Below the pieces are notes generated by a model. The model was not told where the DNA came from and did not search any database. It saw only the letters and a list, made by a program, of their open reading frames with translations. From the NCBI RefSeq assembly GCF_001864835.1, contig NZ_MJGI01000007.1, positions 19,640 through 83,639 on the forward strand: 64,000 bases of DNA, given 5' to 3'. Below are positions 18,383 to 27,567 of the stretch, in pieces (the stretch's first letter is position 1; each line of letters opens with the position of its first letter). The position numbers and the translations under genes were made by a program. Origin of the DNA: Curtobacterium sp. MCBA15_001. GTDB lineage: Bacteria; Actinomycetota; Actinomycetes; Actinomycetales; Microbacteriaceae.

Positions 18383-19369
18383 GTGAAGATCCTCGTCACC
18401 GGAGGAGCCGGCTTCATCGGCTCCAACTTCGTCCGCCGTACGCTGCAGGACGCCTACCCCGGCCTCGAAGGGGCCGACGTCGTCGTCTACGACGCACTGA
18501 CGTACTCGGGCAACCTCGAGAACCTCGCGCCCGTGGCGGACTCGCCGCGGTACTCCTTCGTGCAGGGCGACATCACCGACGCCGCGAATCTCGACGAGGT
18601 CGTGCCCGGGGTCGACGCCATCGTGCACTTCGCCGCCGAGTCCCACGTCGACCGTTCGGTCCGCGACTCCGGCATCTTCGTCGAGACCAACGTCGTCGGC
18701 ACCCAGCGCCTGCTCGACGCGGCCCTCCGCCACGGCACCGAGCGCTTCGTGCACGTCTCCACCGACGAGGTCTACGGCTCGATCAGCGAGGGGTCATGGG
18801 CCGAGGACCGCCCGCTCGAGCCGAACTCGCCGTACTCGGCGTCGAAGGCCGGCAGCGACCTGCTCGCGCGCAGCTACCACCGCACGCACGGGCTGAACCT
18901 GTCGATCACGCGCTGCTCGAACAACTACGGGCCGTACCACTTCCCCGAGAAGGTCATCCCGCTGTTCGTCACGAACCTCATCGACGACGTGCACGTGCCG
19001 CTGTACGGCGAGGGCAACAACATCCGCGACTGGCTGCACGTCGACGACCACACCCGTGGCATCGCGATGGTGCTCGTCAAGGGCCGCGCCGGCGAGATCT
19101 ACAACATCGGCGGCGGGACCGAGCTCACGAACAAGGAGCTCACGGAGATGCTGCTCGAGGCCACCGGCAAGGACTGGTCGTACGTCGACCGCGTCGCCGA
19201 CCGCCTGGGCCACGACCTGCGCTACTCGGTCGACATCTCAAAGATCCAGGCCGAACTCGGCTACGAGCCGCAGGTCCCCTTCGCTCAGGGACTGGCCGAC
19301 GTCGTGCAGTGGTACCGCGACAACCGCGCGTGGTGGGAGCCCCTCAAGGAGCGCGCGGCCCTCGCATGA
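18383..19369 (+). CDS. rmlB: dTDP-glucose 4,6-dehydratase RmlB (328 aa)
   Basis: Second step of dTDP-rhamnose synthesis. NAD-binding GGAGFIG (residues 7-13), active-site STDEVYG (T127, D128, E129), the SDR pair Y151/K155 in YSASK, and the substrate block RCSNNYGPYHFPEKVIP. Length is standard. The GTG start at 18383 is preceded by GAAGGAAC. Its stop overlaps the rmlD ATG (ATGA), so RmlB and RmlD are coupled. Confidence 0.98.
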   Translation: MKILVTGGAGFIGSNFVRRTLQDAYPGLEGADVVVYDALTYSGNLENLAPVADSPRYSFVQGDITDAANLDEVVPGVDAIVHFAAESHVDRSVRDSGIFVETNVVGTQRLLDAALRHGTERFVHVSTDEVYGSISEGSWAEDRPLEPNSPYSASKAGSDLLARSYHRTHGLNLSITRCSNNYGPYHFPEKVIPLFVTNLIDDVHVPLYGEGNNIRDWLHVDDHTRGIAMVLVKGRAGEIYNIGGGTELTNKELTEMLLEATGKDWSYVDRVADRLGHDLRYSVDISKIQAELGYEPQVPFAQGLADVVQWYRDNRAWWEPLKERAALA

Positions 19370-20217
19370 CCCGCTACCTGATCACCGGCGCCGCCGGCAT
19401 GCTCGGCCAGGACCTCCAGCAGACCCTCGTCGGCCGTGACGTCACCGCGCTCTCCCGCGCCGACCTCGACATCACCGACCAGGACGCGGTCGCTGCTGCC
19501 GTCGCCGGGCACGACGTCGTCGTCAACGCCGCCGCGTACACGAAGGTCGACGACGCCGAGTCCCACGAGGACGACGCGTACGCCGTGAACGCCCGCGGCC
19601 CGGAGGTCCTGGCCACCGCGGCGGTCGCCGCGGGCGCGAAGCTGGTGCACGTGTCGACGGACTACGTCTTCGACGGCAACGGCACCTCGCCGTACGCCGA
19701 GGACGAGCCGACCGACCCGATCGGTGCCTACGGCCGCACCAAGGCCGCGGGCGAGGAAGCGGTCCGCCGGATCGCCCCGGACTCGTCGTACGTCGTGCGT
19801 GCCGCCTGGCTGTACGGCGCGGGCGGTCCGAACTTCGCCAAGACGATGATCCGCCTCGCCGGCTCGCACGACACCGTCAGCGTCGTCACGGACCAGGTCG
19901 GTCAGCCCACGTGGACCGGCGACCTGGCTCGCCAGATCGTCGCGATGCTCGACGCTGACGCACCGGCCGGCATCTACCACGGCACGAACGCCGGGCAGGG
20001 GTCGTGGCTCGACTTCACGAAGGCGATCTACACCGAGGTCGGGCTCGACCCGGAGCGGGTCCTGCCGACGGACAGCTCGGCGTTCGTCCGTCCCGCTCCG
20101 CGCCCCGCCTACAGCGTGCTCGGGCACGACGCCTGGACGCGCGCCGGCATCGCGCCGATGCGCGACTGGCGCGAGGCCCTGCACGCCGCGGCGCAGGCCG
20201 GGGTCCTCACCGCGTGA
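19366..20217 (+). CDS. rmlD: dTDP-4-dehydrorhamnose reductase RmlD (283 aa)
   Basis: Final step of dTDP-L-rhamnose synthesis, NAD(P)H-dependent. YLITGAAGMLGQDL is the nucleotide-binding loop, VVNAAAYTKVDDAE and HVSTDYVFDG are RmlD hallmarks, and AYGRTKAAGE carries the Tyr/Lys pair (Y122/K126). GQPTWTGDLARQI and PAPRPAYSVL complete the family pattern. Start ATG at 19366; the stop overlaps the following small gene (GTGA). Confidence 0.97.
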   Translation: MTRYLITGAAGMLGQDLQQTLVGRDVTALSRADLDITDQDAVAAAVAGHDVVVNAAAYTKVDDAESHEDDAYAVNARGPEVLATAAVAAGAKLVHVSTDYVFDGNGTSPYAEDEPTDPIGAYGRTKAAGEEAVRRIAPDSSYVVRAAWLYGAGGPNFAKTMIRLAGSHDTVSVVTDQVGQPTWTGDLARQIVAMLDADAPAGIYHGTNAGQGSWLDFTKAIYTEVGLDPERVLPTDSSAFVRPAPRPAYSVLGHDAWTRAGIAPMRDWREALHAAAQAGVLTA

Positions 20218-20507
20218 CGGCGACCACCGCGCTCGTGATCGGGGGCGGCGGGTTCCTCGTACGCGCCGTCGCCCGGTCACTCGCGGCGGCCGGTGCGGAC
20301 GTCATGGTCCCCCGCGTCCGGTGGGACCACCCCGACGCGACCGTCCCGCCCGGAGCCGACGCGCCGGGTGTGGTGGTCTCCGCGTCGCGCTCCTCCTCGA
20401 TCGTCCGCCGGGTGGTCGACGACCGCAGCCGCACGCGGTTCGACGACGACGCGCGCCGCACGCTGGCCGACGTGCTCCACACCGTCGCAGCCGACCCCGC
20501 TCCATGA
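20214..20507 (+). CDS. Short Rossmann-type protein, probable truncated epimerase (97 aa)
   Basis: The first ~35 residues (ALVIGGGGFLVRAVARSLAAAGADVMVP) look like the nucleotide-binding start of an NAD-dependent epimerase. The remaining ~60 residues contain none of the SDR catalytic Tyr/Lys motifs, and the usual ~300-residue length is missing. The GTG start overlaps the rmlD stop and the TGA overlaps the next ATG, so the reading frame is kept in a perfect four-base relay. It is either a decayed gene held for translational coupling or a small protein of unknown function. Confidence 0.55.
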   Translation: MTATTALVIGGGGFLVRAVARSLAAAGADVMVPRVRWDHPDATVPPGADAPGVVVSASRSSSIVRRVVDDRSRTRFDDDARRTLADVLHTVAADPAP

Positions 20508-22018
20508 CCCACGCCGGAACCGCGCCAGGCCATGTCCGCGCCGCCGTCGCGAGGCACCCGTGGGCCGGGCTCACCGTCTGGGCCGCGGTCGTCTTCGTGC
20601 TGGCTGCGTCCGTCGCGCGCGCGTTCACCTACCCACCCCTCGGCAGCGGTGACGAACCGGCGCACTTCGACTACGTCGTTGCCGTGTGGCACCTGCACCT
20701 GCCCATCTTCGAGGACGGCATCACCCACGCCGCGCCGTTCGGGGTCACGACGCCCGTGCAGTGGGTCTCGCAACACCCGCCGCTGTACTACCTGCTGCTC
20801 GCGCCGGTGGTCGGACCGCTCTACGACGGCGGCGATCCCCTGACGGCGGTGATGGCCGGACGCGCGATGAGCGCGCTGATGGCGGGGGGTGTCGTGCTCG
20901 CCGCGGCATGGGCGGCCTGGCGGTGCTTCCCCGGCCACCGACGGCTGCCCGGCGCCGTCGCGATCGTCACCGCGGGCAACGGCATGCTCATCCAGCAGGG
21001 CGGTTCGATCTACAACGACGTGCTCTTCGTGCTGCTGCTCGTGCTCGCCTGCGGCATCGCCGGGGCGGCGATCCGCTCCGGCACGGGGCCGGGACTCGCG
21101 ACCGCTTCAGCGCTGGTCGGGGCGGCGGGCATGTCCACCCGGCTGTCGTTCGCGCTGTGGCTGATCGCCCTGGTGGTCGCGACCCTGTGCGCCCGACGCG
21201 TGCAGCTCGGCCGACTCCGTGGGGTCCCGGCCCGGGTCGTCGCGGCAGCGATGCCCCTCGCAGCCGCGGCCGCCGCGTCGGGGTGGTTCTGGCTCCGCAA
21301 CATCGACCAGTCCGGCAACGTCAGCGGTCGTCATGCGCAGTGGGGCATCGACAACACGGGCCGCGTCGTCCGACCGCACATCGACGTCGCGCTCGACGGC
21401 GACTTCTGGACCGGCCTCTGGGGCGTCTACCGTGGGGTGACGGCCCCGACCGATCCGGTGCAGTGGGTCCTCCTGCTCGTGCCCGTGCTGCTCGCAGCCG
21501 CCGTCGGCCTCGTCCTGTCGGTCCGTGGCCGTCCGGGGTCAGCCGGAGACCGCGTCCACGACCGCCGCTCGACCTCGCTCGTCGTCCTGATGTTCGCGAC
21601 GCTGACGGTCCTCCTGACCGCGGTCGAGGTCGACTACGTGCACGGCGGCGGTGCCCCGATCCCGCGGTACGCCCTGACCGTCCTGCCGGTCGTGTCGATC
21701 GCGATCGCCGCTGGCCTGACGGGCCTGCGGCGAGCCTCCGGTGTGCTCGTGGCGGCGTGGGCCGCCCTCGCTGCCGTGCCCTACCTGTCGCTCGTCGACC
21801 TGCAGGTCGAGGGGATCGTGCCGCACGCCGCACAGGTGGTGCAGGTGGCGTTCGCGGTGTCCGTGGTCGCGGCGCTCGCCGCCGCCGTCGGGGCGTTCCT
21901 GGACCAGCGGCACCGCGAACCGGCTCCGGTACCGTCTGGTCCCCGCTCGTTCCGTCCTCCGGTCGCGGCTGTGCCGACTGATCAGGACCGGACGGCCGCC
22001 CTGAGGAGGGTGCGGTAG
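20504..22018 (+). CDS. DUF2142/GT-C-like polytopic membrane protein 3 (504 aa)
   Basis: Third member of the family in this locus: one early helix (LTVWAAVVFVLAASVARAF), then the loop PPLGSGDEPAHFDYVVAVWHL with the acidic motif, WVSQHPPLYYLLLAPVVGPLY, and GWFWLRNIDQSGNVSG. About eleven membrane segments. An extracytoplasmic glycosyltransferase role is inferred. The ATG at 20504 overlaps the stop of the short Rossmann gene. The last ~37 bp overlap a small minus-strand reading frame. Confidence 0.78.
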   Translation: MTHAGTAPGHVRAAVARHPWAGLTVWAAVVFVLAASVARAFTYPPLGSGDEPAHFDYVVAVWHLHLPIFEDGITHAAPFGVTTPVQWVSQHPPLYYLLLAPVVGPLYDGGDPLTAVMAGRAMSALMAGGVVLAAAWAAWRCFPGHRRLPGAVAIVTAGNGMLIQQGGSIYNDVLFVLLLVLACGIAGAAIRSGTGPGLATASALVGAAGMSTRLSFALWLIALVVATLCARRVQLGRLRGVPARVVAAAMPLAAAAAASGWFWLRNIDQSGNVSGRHAQWGIDNTGRVVRPHIDVALDGDFWTGLWGVYRGVTAPTDPVQWVLLLVPVLLAAAVGLVLSVRGRPGSAGDRVHDRRSTSLVVLMFATLTVLLTAVEVDYVHGGGAPIPRYALTVLPVVSIAIAAGLTGLRRASGVLVAAWAALAAVPYLSLVDLQVEGIVPHAAQVVQVAFAVSVVAALAAAVGAFLDQRHREPAPVPSGPRSFRPPVAAVPTDQDRTAALRRVR

Positions 22019-22143
22019 CGGTCCGCCACCGCGCTGACCGTGTGCGCCGCGGCCGTCGTGACCGCGGGCGCGTCGAGCCGCTCGACCGACTCCGGATCTG
22101 CGACGACGAGCACCGTCGGCCGATCGGCGGGATCGGGGTGCAC
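21982..22143 (-). CDS. Possible small gene or glycosyltransferase remnant (53 aa)
   Basis: From a GTG at 22143 the minus strand encodes a short protein with natural composition (RPTVLVVADPESVERLDAP then HTVSAVADRYRTLLRAAV). The end resembles C-terminal helices of glycosyltransferases. TAGGCG ends 10 nt upstream of the GTG and could be a -10 box. It occupies the 154-bp gap and overlaps the end of the plus-strand membrane gene. A relic of a lost gene is as likely as a functional small protein. Confidence 0.3.
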   Translation of the reverse strand: MHPDPADRPTVLVVADPESVERLDAPAVTTAAAHTVSAVADRYRTLLRAAVRS

Positions 22144-22157
22144 GCGGTGCGCTCGCC

Positions 22158-22163
22158 TAGAGT
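22158..22163 (+). promoter_or_regulatory. -10 box (TAGAGT) for the flippase-like gene
   Basis: TAGAGT ends 9 nt before the ATG at 22173; no ribosome site lies between, so a leaderless or near-leaderless mRNA is likely. Confidence 0.5.
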
Positions 22164-22172
22164 TGGCGACCG

Positions 22173-23213
22173 ATGGACAGACGACAGCCGACGGGTCCCG
22201 TTCCGCCACCCCCCGCCCCCGGGCCCGGCACGGCGGGGTCCCCTCGGCGACCCCGCCGCGAGCGTGTCCTCACCGTGGTGAAGTGGGTCGCAGCGGTCGT
22301 CGCGATCGGCCTGCTCGCGCTGGGCATCGCCCGGCAGTGGGAGGCGATCGTCGCCGACTTCGCCCGCCTCGACGCCGTGACGGTGACCGTGGGGCTCGTC
22401 ACGACCCTCGCCGCGCTCGTCACGAACATGCTGTCCTGGCGGGCGATGATGGCCGCCACCGGTGCGCGGGTTCGGCTCGCGCCGGCGGCGTCGATCTTCT
22501 TCGTGGGCCAGCTCGGCAAGTACATCCCCGGCGGCGTGTGGTCGATCGCGGCGCAGGCGGAGCTCGGCCGGTCCCACGGCCTCGCGCGGACCGGCAGCGC
22601 GGTGGCCTCGCTGGCCTCGATGCTGGTGAGCATGGTCACCGCTGCCCTCGTCGGGATCGTGGCGCTGCTGGTGTCGGCGACCGACGGTCTGGCGCACTAC
22701 TGGTGGCTCGCGGTCGTCGTCGTGCTCGGGCTCGTGGCGCTCACCCCGCCGGTGCTGAGCCGGTTGATCGCGCTCGCCTTCCGGGTCCTGCGTCGACCGT
22801 CGGCGTCCGTCCGGCTCACCTGGTCGGGAACGGCGATGTCGATGACCTGGTCCGTCGCCATGTGGGTGCTGTACGGCGTCCAGGCCACCGTCGTCCTGCG
22901 GGCGTTCGGCGCCGCGGACCCGTCGCTGTTCGCGGTGGCGACCGGGGCGTACGCCGTCGCGTGGCTCGTCGGGTTCCTGGTCGTCATCGCACCAGCGGGT
23001 CTCGGCCCACGGGAAGGCGTGCTGCTCCTGCTGCTCGCCGGCATCGTGTCGCCCTCCGGCGGTGCCGCACTGGCCCTGGCGGTGGTCAGTCGGGTGTTCA
23101 TGACCCTCGGCGACCTGCTGCTGGCCGCACTCGGGTCGGCTCTGGCCGTGCGCCACCGACGCGCGGCGCGTCGACGGGTCACCGCCGGTGATCTCCCGGA
23201 CCGCCACTGGTAG
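22173..23213 (+). CDS. LPG-synthase-type transmembrane protein, flippase-like (346 aa)
   Basis: After a Pro-rich cytoplasmic leader come about eight membrane helices. FVGQLGKYIPGGVWSIAAQAELGR and the late block LVGFLVVIAPAGLGPREGVLLLLL are signatures of the LPG_synthase_TM/UPF0104 family, which includes AglD-like proteins. Members translocate or modify lipid carriers; in polysaccharide loci they are thought to flip polyprenyl-phosphate sugars. There is no C-terminal aminoacyl-transferase domain, so it is not a lysyl-PG synthase. Confidence 0.8.
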   Translation: MDRRQPTGPVPPPPAPGPGTAGSPRRPRRERVLTVVKWVAAVVAIGLLALGIARQWEAIVADFARLDAVTVTVGLVTTLAALVTNMLSWRAMMAATGARVRLAPAASIFFVGQLGKYIPGGVWSIAAQAELGRSHGLARTGSAVASLASMLVSMVTAALVGIVALLVSATDGLAHYWWLAVVVVLGLVALTPPVLSRLIALAFRVLRRPSASVRLTWSGTAMSMTWSVAMWVLYGVQATVVLRAFGAADPSLFAVATGAYAVAWLVGFLVVIAPAGLGPREGVLLLLLAGIVSPSGGAALALAVVSRVFMTLGDLLLAALGSALAVRHRRAARRRVTAGDLPDRHW

Positions 23214-23216
23214 CCT
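23211..23216 (+). promoter_or_regulatory. Candidate -10 box (TAGCCT) for the GT4 gene at 23272
   Basis: TAGCCT overlaps the stop codon of the flippase-like gene and implies a ~50-nt leader containing GAGGAG before the ATG at 23272. Confidence 0.4.
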
Positions 23217-23271
23217 CGCTGTCGACCCAGCCGGGGACTCCCCCGTCCGACCACCCGAGGAGCCCGACCAG

Positions 23272-24414
23272 ATGACGACCCTCCGCGTGATCGTTGACCA
23301 GGTGATCGCCCCGGTCCCCGGCGGCATCGGTCGGTACGCGGAGGAACTCACCCGCCAGCTCGTCGCGGCGGCTCCCGCGGGCTGCGACGTCGAGGCGATC
23401 GTCTCGGCTGCCCCCGCCTCGGACATCGACCACCTGCGCCGGCTCCTGCCGGGCCTGGCCGGGCTCGAACGGCTCGCCCTCCCCCGCCGCGAGCTGGCCC
23501 TCGCCTGGCAGGGCGGCATGGTCGGCAGCGCCGCCCAGGGCATGGTGCACGCCCCGAGCGTCCTGGCGCCGCTGGTGAAGCACAACCGCTTCCAGGAACC
23601 CGGGCGGCAGACGGTGGTGACCGTCCACGACACCGTGCCGTGGACGCATCCTGAGACCCTCACCACCCGTGGTGTGCACTTCCACAAGGCGATGGTCAAG
23701 CGGGCGTTCAAGCACGCCGACGCGGTCGTCGTCCCGACGCACGCGGTGGCGGCGCAGCTCAACGAGGTGCACCGGTTCGACGAGCGCCTGCGGGTGATCG
23801 GCGGCGCCCCGAGCGGGCGACTCCGCGTCCCGGTCGACGCCGACCTGCGCGCCGAGCGGCTGGGGCTGCCCGAGCGCTACGTGCTGGCCGTCGGGACCCT
23901 CGAACCGCGCAAGGGCCTGGCCGACCTGATCCGGGCGATGGCACACCCCGACGCCCCGAAGGACGTCCCGCTCGTCATCGCCGGACCGGACGGCTGGGGT
24001 GACGTGGACGTCGTCGCCACCGCCGAGCAGGCCGGACTCGCGGCCGACCGCGTGAAGGTGCTCGGACGCGTGGACGACCCCGACCTGGCCGTGGTCTACG
24101 ACCGGGCGACGGTGTTCGTGTTCCCGAGCCTCGCCGAGGGCTTCGGCCTGCCCGTGATCGAGGCGATGAGCCTGGGGACTCCGGTGATCCACTCCGACGA
24201 CCCCGCCGTCAGCGAGGTCGCCTCGGACGCCGGTGTCCGCGTCGAGACCAACCCGCGCGAGCAGTACCCGCAGCGGCTAGCCCAGGCCGTGTTCCAGGTC
24301 GTCAACGACCCGCTGCTCGCCAGCCAGCTCGCGATCGCCGGACCGGACCGCGCCCGGATGTTCGACTGGCACGACGCGGCCCTCGAGACCTGGCAGCTGC
24401 ACGCCGACCTCTGA
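23272..24414 (+). CDS. GT4 family glycosyltransferase (380 aa)
   Basis: Acceptor half: VIVDQVIAPVPGGIGRYAEELTRQL, VVTVHDTVPWTHPETLT. Donor half: LAVGTLEPRKGLADLIRAMAH, VIAGPDGWGDVD, FPSLAEGFGLPVIEAMSLGTPVIHSD, with the GT4 E-x7-E motif. Similar proteins in actinobacteria are mannosyltransferases of surface glycans; donor not proven. The ATG at 23272 has GAGGAG 9 nt upstream. Confidence 0.9.
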   Translation: MTTLRVIVDQVIAPVPGGIGRYAEELTRQLVAAAPAGCDVEAIVSAAPASDIDHLRRLLPGLAGLERLALPRRELALAWQGGMVGSAAQGMVHAPSVLAPLVKHNRFQEPGRQTVVTVHDTVPWTHPETLTTRGVHFHKAMVKRAFKHADAVVVPTHAVAAQLNEVHRFDERLRVIGGAPSGRLRVPVDADLRAERLGLPERYVLAVGTLEPRKGLADLIRAMAHPDAPKDVPLVIAGPDGWGDVDVVATAEQAGLAADRVKVLGRVDDPDLAVVYDRATVFVFPSLAEGFGLPVIEAMSLGTPVIHSDDPAVSEVASDAGVRVETNPREQYPQRLAQAVFQVVNDPLLASQLAIAGPDRARMFDWHDAALETWQLHADL

Positions 24415-24529
24415 CCGACGCGCCTGGCAGTCCCGCCGCCGGGATCCCGAGCATCACGGGAGCGCATCGATCCCCCACCGCACCGTGTCGTCGGCCGACG
24501 GTGTCTCCCCCTCCTGCCATCATCGCCAC

Positions 24530-25171
24530 ATGGCTCGTCGACTCCATGCCCCGGTCCTCTCCGCAGCCCTCGTGCTCGGCGTCGGGCTGACCGCCCTGCT
24601 CACCGGCTGCTCGGACGGGTCGTCCCCTGCACCCAGCGCCTCGTCCTCGAGCAGCGCCGACGGCTCGCAGGACACCGGCTCGACCCCCGGCGGCGACCAG
24701 ACGAGCGACGACAGCGCCACGTCGGGCACCGGCAACGGCAGCGGCGTCGAGGACCCGGGAACGATCGACTGGGCCGCCGTGACCCAGCAGGGCATCGCCG
24801 GGGCGGGCGGCGGCTCGGTCGTGTCCGTCTCCGGGGCCGGGGACTCGTGGACCGTGGTCGTCGTCGGTCCGGACGGGTCCGAGACCCAGTCCGTCGTGTC
24901 GGCGGCGCTCGGGCGGGTGACCTCGGGGCCGTTCCCGAAGGCGGTCGACGCGGCCACCGGGACGGCCGACCTGGCGCGCGCGACCGCTGCGAAGACCGAC
25001 GCAGCGACCGCGGCGACGACCGCGCTGCAGACCGTGTCCGGCAGCAAGCTCTCGGCGCTGACCCTCGGCGGCACGGCTGCTGCTCCGGTCTGGACCGCAT
25101 CGGTCACCGCCGGTGGCACGACCAGCACCGTGACGGTCGACGGCCTGACGGGCGCGGCCACGGCCTCCTGA
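24530..25171 (+). CDS. Putative lipoprotein with PepSY-like repeats (213 aa)
   Basis: A signal peptide with lipobox LLTGC puts the lipidated Cys at residue 27. A Ser/Asp/Thr-rich linker (to about residue 80) follows, then two ~60-residue units with the pattern ...GGSVVSV..GDSWTVVVVGPDGSETQSVVSAALGRV and SKLSALTLGG...WTASVTAGGTTSTVTVDGLTG, resembling PepSY domains. I infer a membrane-anchored extracytoplasmic protein of unknown role. I chose the ATG at 24530, which starts the basic signal region; an upstream GTG at 24485 would add 15 residues before the signal. Confidence 0.7.
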   Translation: MARRLHAPVLSAALVLGVGLTALLTGCSDGSSPAPSASSSSSADGSQDTGSTPGGDQTSDDSATSGTGNGSGVEDPGTIDWAAVTQQGIAGAGGGSVVSVSGAGDSWTVVVVGPDGSETQSVVSAALGRVTSGPFPKAVDAATGTADLARATAAKTDAATAATTALQTVSGSKLSALTLGGTAAAPVWTASVTAGGTTSTVTVDGLTGAATAS

Positions 25172-25216
25172 CCGTCCCGCGCGGTCCGGCACGTCCGCGC
25201 CGGACGTGACCGCGGG

Positions 25217-25726
25217 TCAGAGCGCTTCGCGCAGCGCCTGCGCCTTCCGTTCGACGACGTCCTCGAGTCCCGCCGCGTACTGCGCGAGCCGCTCGGCCAC
25301 GGCGACGTCGGCGCTGCCGATGATCCGGGCGGCGAAGAGCCCGGCGTTCGCCGCACCGTTGATCGCCATCGTCGCGACGGGGACACCCGCCGGCATCTGC
25401 ACGATCGACAGGAGCGAGTCGAGTCCGTCGAGCCGCGCCAGCTGGACCGGGACGCCGATCACGGGCAGCGTCGTCATCGCGGCGACCATGCCCGGCAGGT
25501 GTGCAGCCCCGCCCGCGCCGGCGATCACGACCCGGATCCCTCGCCCGGCGGCACCGCGCGCGAACCGTGTCATCTTGTCCGGGGTGCGGTGCGCGGAGAC
25601 CACGTCGGCCTCGAACGGGATGCCCAGTTCGGTGAGCAGGTCGGCGGCGGCACGCATCGTGGGCCAGTCCGAGTCGGAGCCCATGATGATCGAGACGAGC
25701 GGCGCAGGAGCAGTGGTGTCGGTCAC
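25217..25726 (-). CDS. purE: 5-(carboxyamino)imidazole ribonucleotide mutase PurE (169 aa)
   Basis: Converts N5-CAIR to CAIR in purine synthesis. [12 protein letters not shown] binds the phosphate, SAHRTPDKM holds the catalytic His, and [27 protein letters not shown] is the class I PurE core. The GTG at 25726 lies 7 nt after a TAGGCT box, which supports this start over longer alternatives. Its partner purK is upstream on the same strand but a GH6 cellulase gene lies between them. Confidence 0.96.
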   Translation of the reverse strand: MTDTTAPAPLVSIIMGSDSDWPTMRAAADLLTELGIPFEADVVSAHRTPDKMTRFARGAAGRGIRVVIAGAGGAAHLPGMVAAMTTLPVIGVPVQLARLDGLDSLLSIVQMPAGVPVATMAINGAANAGLFAARIIGSADVAVAERLAQYAAGLEDVVERKAQALREAL

Positions 25727-25733
25727 GCCGACG

Positions 25734-25739
25734 AGCCTA
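25734..25739 (-). promoter_or_regulatory. -10 box (TAGGCT) of leaderless purE promoter
   Basis: TAGGCT ends 7 nt before the GTG at 25726, in the 46-bp gap after the cellulase gene, so purE has its own promoter. Confidence 0.6.
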
Positions 25740-25772
25740 GCGGCGCCCCGGACGCCGGCAGCGGGGCGGGCC

Positions 25773-27443
25773 TCAGCGCACCGCAACCGTCCGACATCCC
25801 AGCGAGGCGTCACCGCCGGGGCCGAGCCCGGTCGCGGTCACGCACACCCGGTGGCTCCCGGACGGACTGACGACCCGCGTCGCGAACCCGTGCGACGGCC
25901 CGGCCGCGTGGACCCGGTCGACGTCCGGCCGCGCGCTGTCGGCGGCGATCCGCGCGGCGCGCGCACCGTCGACGGTGACGGTGACCGTCACGGCCGACGT
26001 CACCTGGTCGCGGTCGAACGCCCATCCGGACACGTCGACCCGGCCGCGCGACGGTGACGCCGCGCCGTCGAAGGCGCCGAGGGGTGCGCTCGCGGCGACG
26101 ATGACGGTCCGGCAGACGGGGGTGCTGTCGACACCGGGACCGCGGTTCGCGCCGGTGACGCAGACGCTGTGCGTCCCCGCCCCGCCGGGCACGATCGCGG
26201 ACCAGCCGTGGGCCTGACCTGCCCCGGACGGCAGACCGACCAGGTCGGTCCGCCGTTGGTCGGCGGTCAGGGTCCGGACCGATCGACCGTCGACCGTCAC
26301 CGTGACGGCGAGTGCGGCCGACGGCTCGTCCTCGTCCAGACCCCAACCGGACACGGCGACCCCCGCCATGGCGACGTCGGCCCGCTCGAACGCCACGACG
26401 GGCGAGTGCGGCACGTCGCCGACCGCGGCGGTCGGAGCCGGCGGTGTCCCGAGCTGCGCGGCGCGCACCAGGGCCTGCGCGTAGGACGACCACCACGTCC
26501 CGGCCGCCGGACCACCGTTGCAGGTGCCGTCGCTCGCACCCGGGGTCTTCACCCAGAGCAGTGCGTCGAGCGCGGTCCCGTCCGCGACGACCCGTGGCGA
26601 CGTGCCGAGGCCGGCGCCGGGGGCGTTGCACCAGGTGCCGCGCCACCCCGTGCCGTTCCGCGAGGTGTCGATGACGTAGTGCGAGCCTCCCGTCAGGGCC
26701 GACACCTGCTCGGCGTAGGCCTGCTCGCGCGCGGTGGGGTAGTAGTTCGCGACGTTCGTGAAGAAGCCGCGCGCGGTCCGCACCCCGGCTGCCTCGAGCC
26801 GGCCCGCCATGGCCGCGGGCTGGATCCAGTTCGAGTTGCCCGCGTCCAGGTAGGCGGGGACGCCCGCGGCGGTGAAGGCCGCGACCTCGCGGGCGAGGAT
26901 GCGGTACCGCTGCTGGTCGAGGGTGCTCGTGCACCGCGGGTCGCTCAGCATCGCCAGGGAGTCCGGCTCCACCACGACGGCGGACCGGGTGCCCGCGACG
27001 GCGCGGACGATCTGGTCGACCCACGCGCCGTACGCGGCCTCGTCGAAGCCGCCGGACGAGTACCCGCCGCAGTCGCGGTCCGGGATCGCGTAGGTCACGA
27101 AGACGGCGGTGGTGTTCGTCGCGGCGGCCCCGGCGGTCGCCGCAGCGATCGTCTTCGTCAGGGTCGTGCCGGTCGTCCACTCGCCGAGCCAGGTGGCCAC
27201 CGGGTACCGGGCGATCGTGGACGCGGCGGTGGCCCCGGCTGGGTCCGTGGCGGCGAGTGCCGTAGCGGCCTTCGCGGCCTCGCTCGTCGGCGACCGGTAC
27301 TGTCCGGCCCCGAACAGCTGCGCGGACGTGCGCGAGCGGAGGTCGGTCGCGCTCGTCGCGGCGTCGGCGGTGGTCGGTGTGATCACGCTGGCGAGCACCG
27401 CGACGAGCGCGATCCCGGCAGCGGCGACCGTCGTGGTGCGCAT
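25773..27443 (-). CDS. Secreted glycoside hydrolase family 6 (cellulase-type) with two C-terminal beta modules (556 aa)
   Basis: A signal peptide (residues 1-28, ending TADA) precedes a GH6 catalytic domain (~40-345). [14 protein letters not shown] and [13 protein letters not shown] carry the conserved Asp residues of GH6; [26 protein letters not shown] and [17 protein letters not shown] are further hallmarks. After residue ~350 two ~100-residue modules repeat the pattern [18 protein letters not shown] ... VTVTVDG ... VCVTG ... CRTV. They may bind glycan or the wall. Beta-1,4-glucan cleavage is expected, fitting a plant-associated life. The ATG at 27443 has AGGGGAA upstream. Confidence 0.9.
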   Translation of the reverse strand: MRTTTVAAAGIALVAVLASVITPTTADAATSATDLRSRTSAQLFGAGQYRSPTSEAAKAATALAATDPAGATAASTIARYPVATWLGEWTTGTTLTKTIAAATAGAAATNTTAVFVTYAIPDRDCGGYSSGGFDEAAYGAWVDQIVRAVAGTRSAVVVEPDSLAMLSDPRCTSTLDQQRYRILAREVAAFTAAGVPAYLDAGNSNWIQPAAMAGRLEAAGVRTARGFFTNVANYYPTAREQAYAEQVSALTGGSHYVIDTSRNGTGWRGTWCNAPGAGLGTSPRVVADGTALDALLWVKTPGASDGTCNGGPAAGTWWSSYAQALVRAAQLGTPPAPTAAVGDVPHSPVVAFERADVAMAGVAVSGWGLDEDEPSAALAVTVTVDGRSVRTLTADQRRTDLVGLPSGAGQAHGWSAIVPGGAGTHSVCVTGANRGPGVDSTPVCRTVIVAASAPLGAFDGAASPSRGRVDVSGWAFDRDQVTSAVTVTVTVDGARAARIAADSARPDVDRVHAAGPSHGFATRVVSPSGSHRVCVTATGLGPGGDASLGCRTVAVR

Positions 27444-27567
27444 GCGGTGGTTCCCCTGGTGGTTCGGTGTCCCGGACCCTGCAATGGCACCACCGGACGG
27501 CAGCGACGACCAGCCGCCAGTCCGGGTGCCACCCGTCGAGGTGGCACCCGATGAGGAGGCCGTCCGC

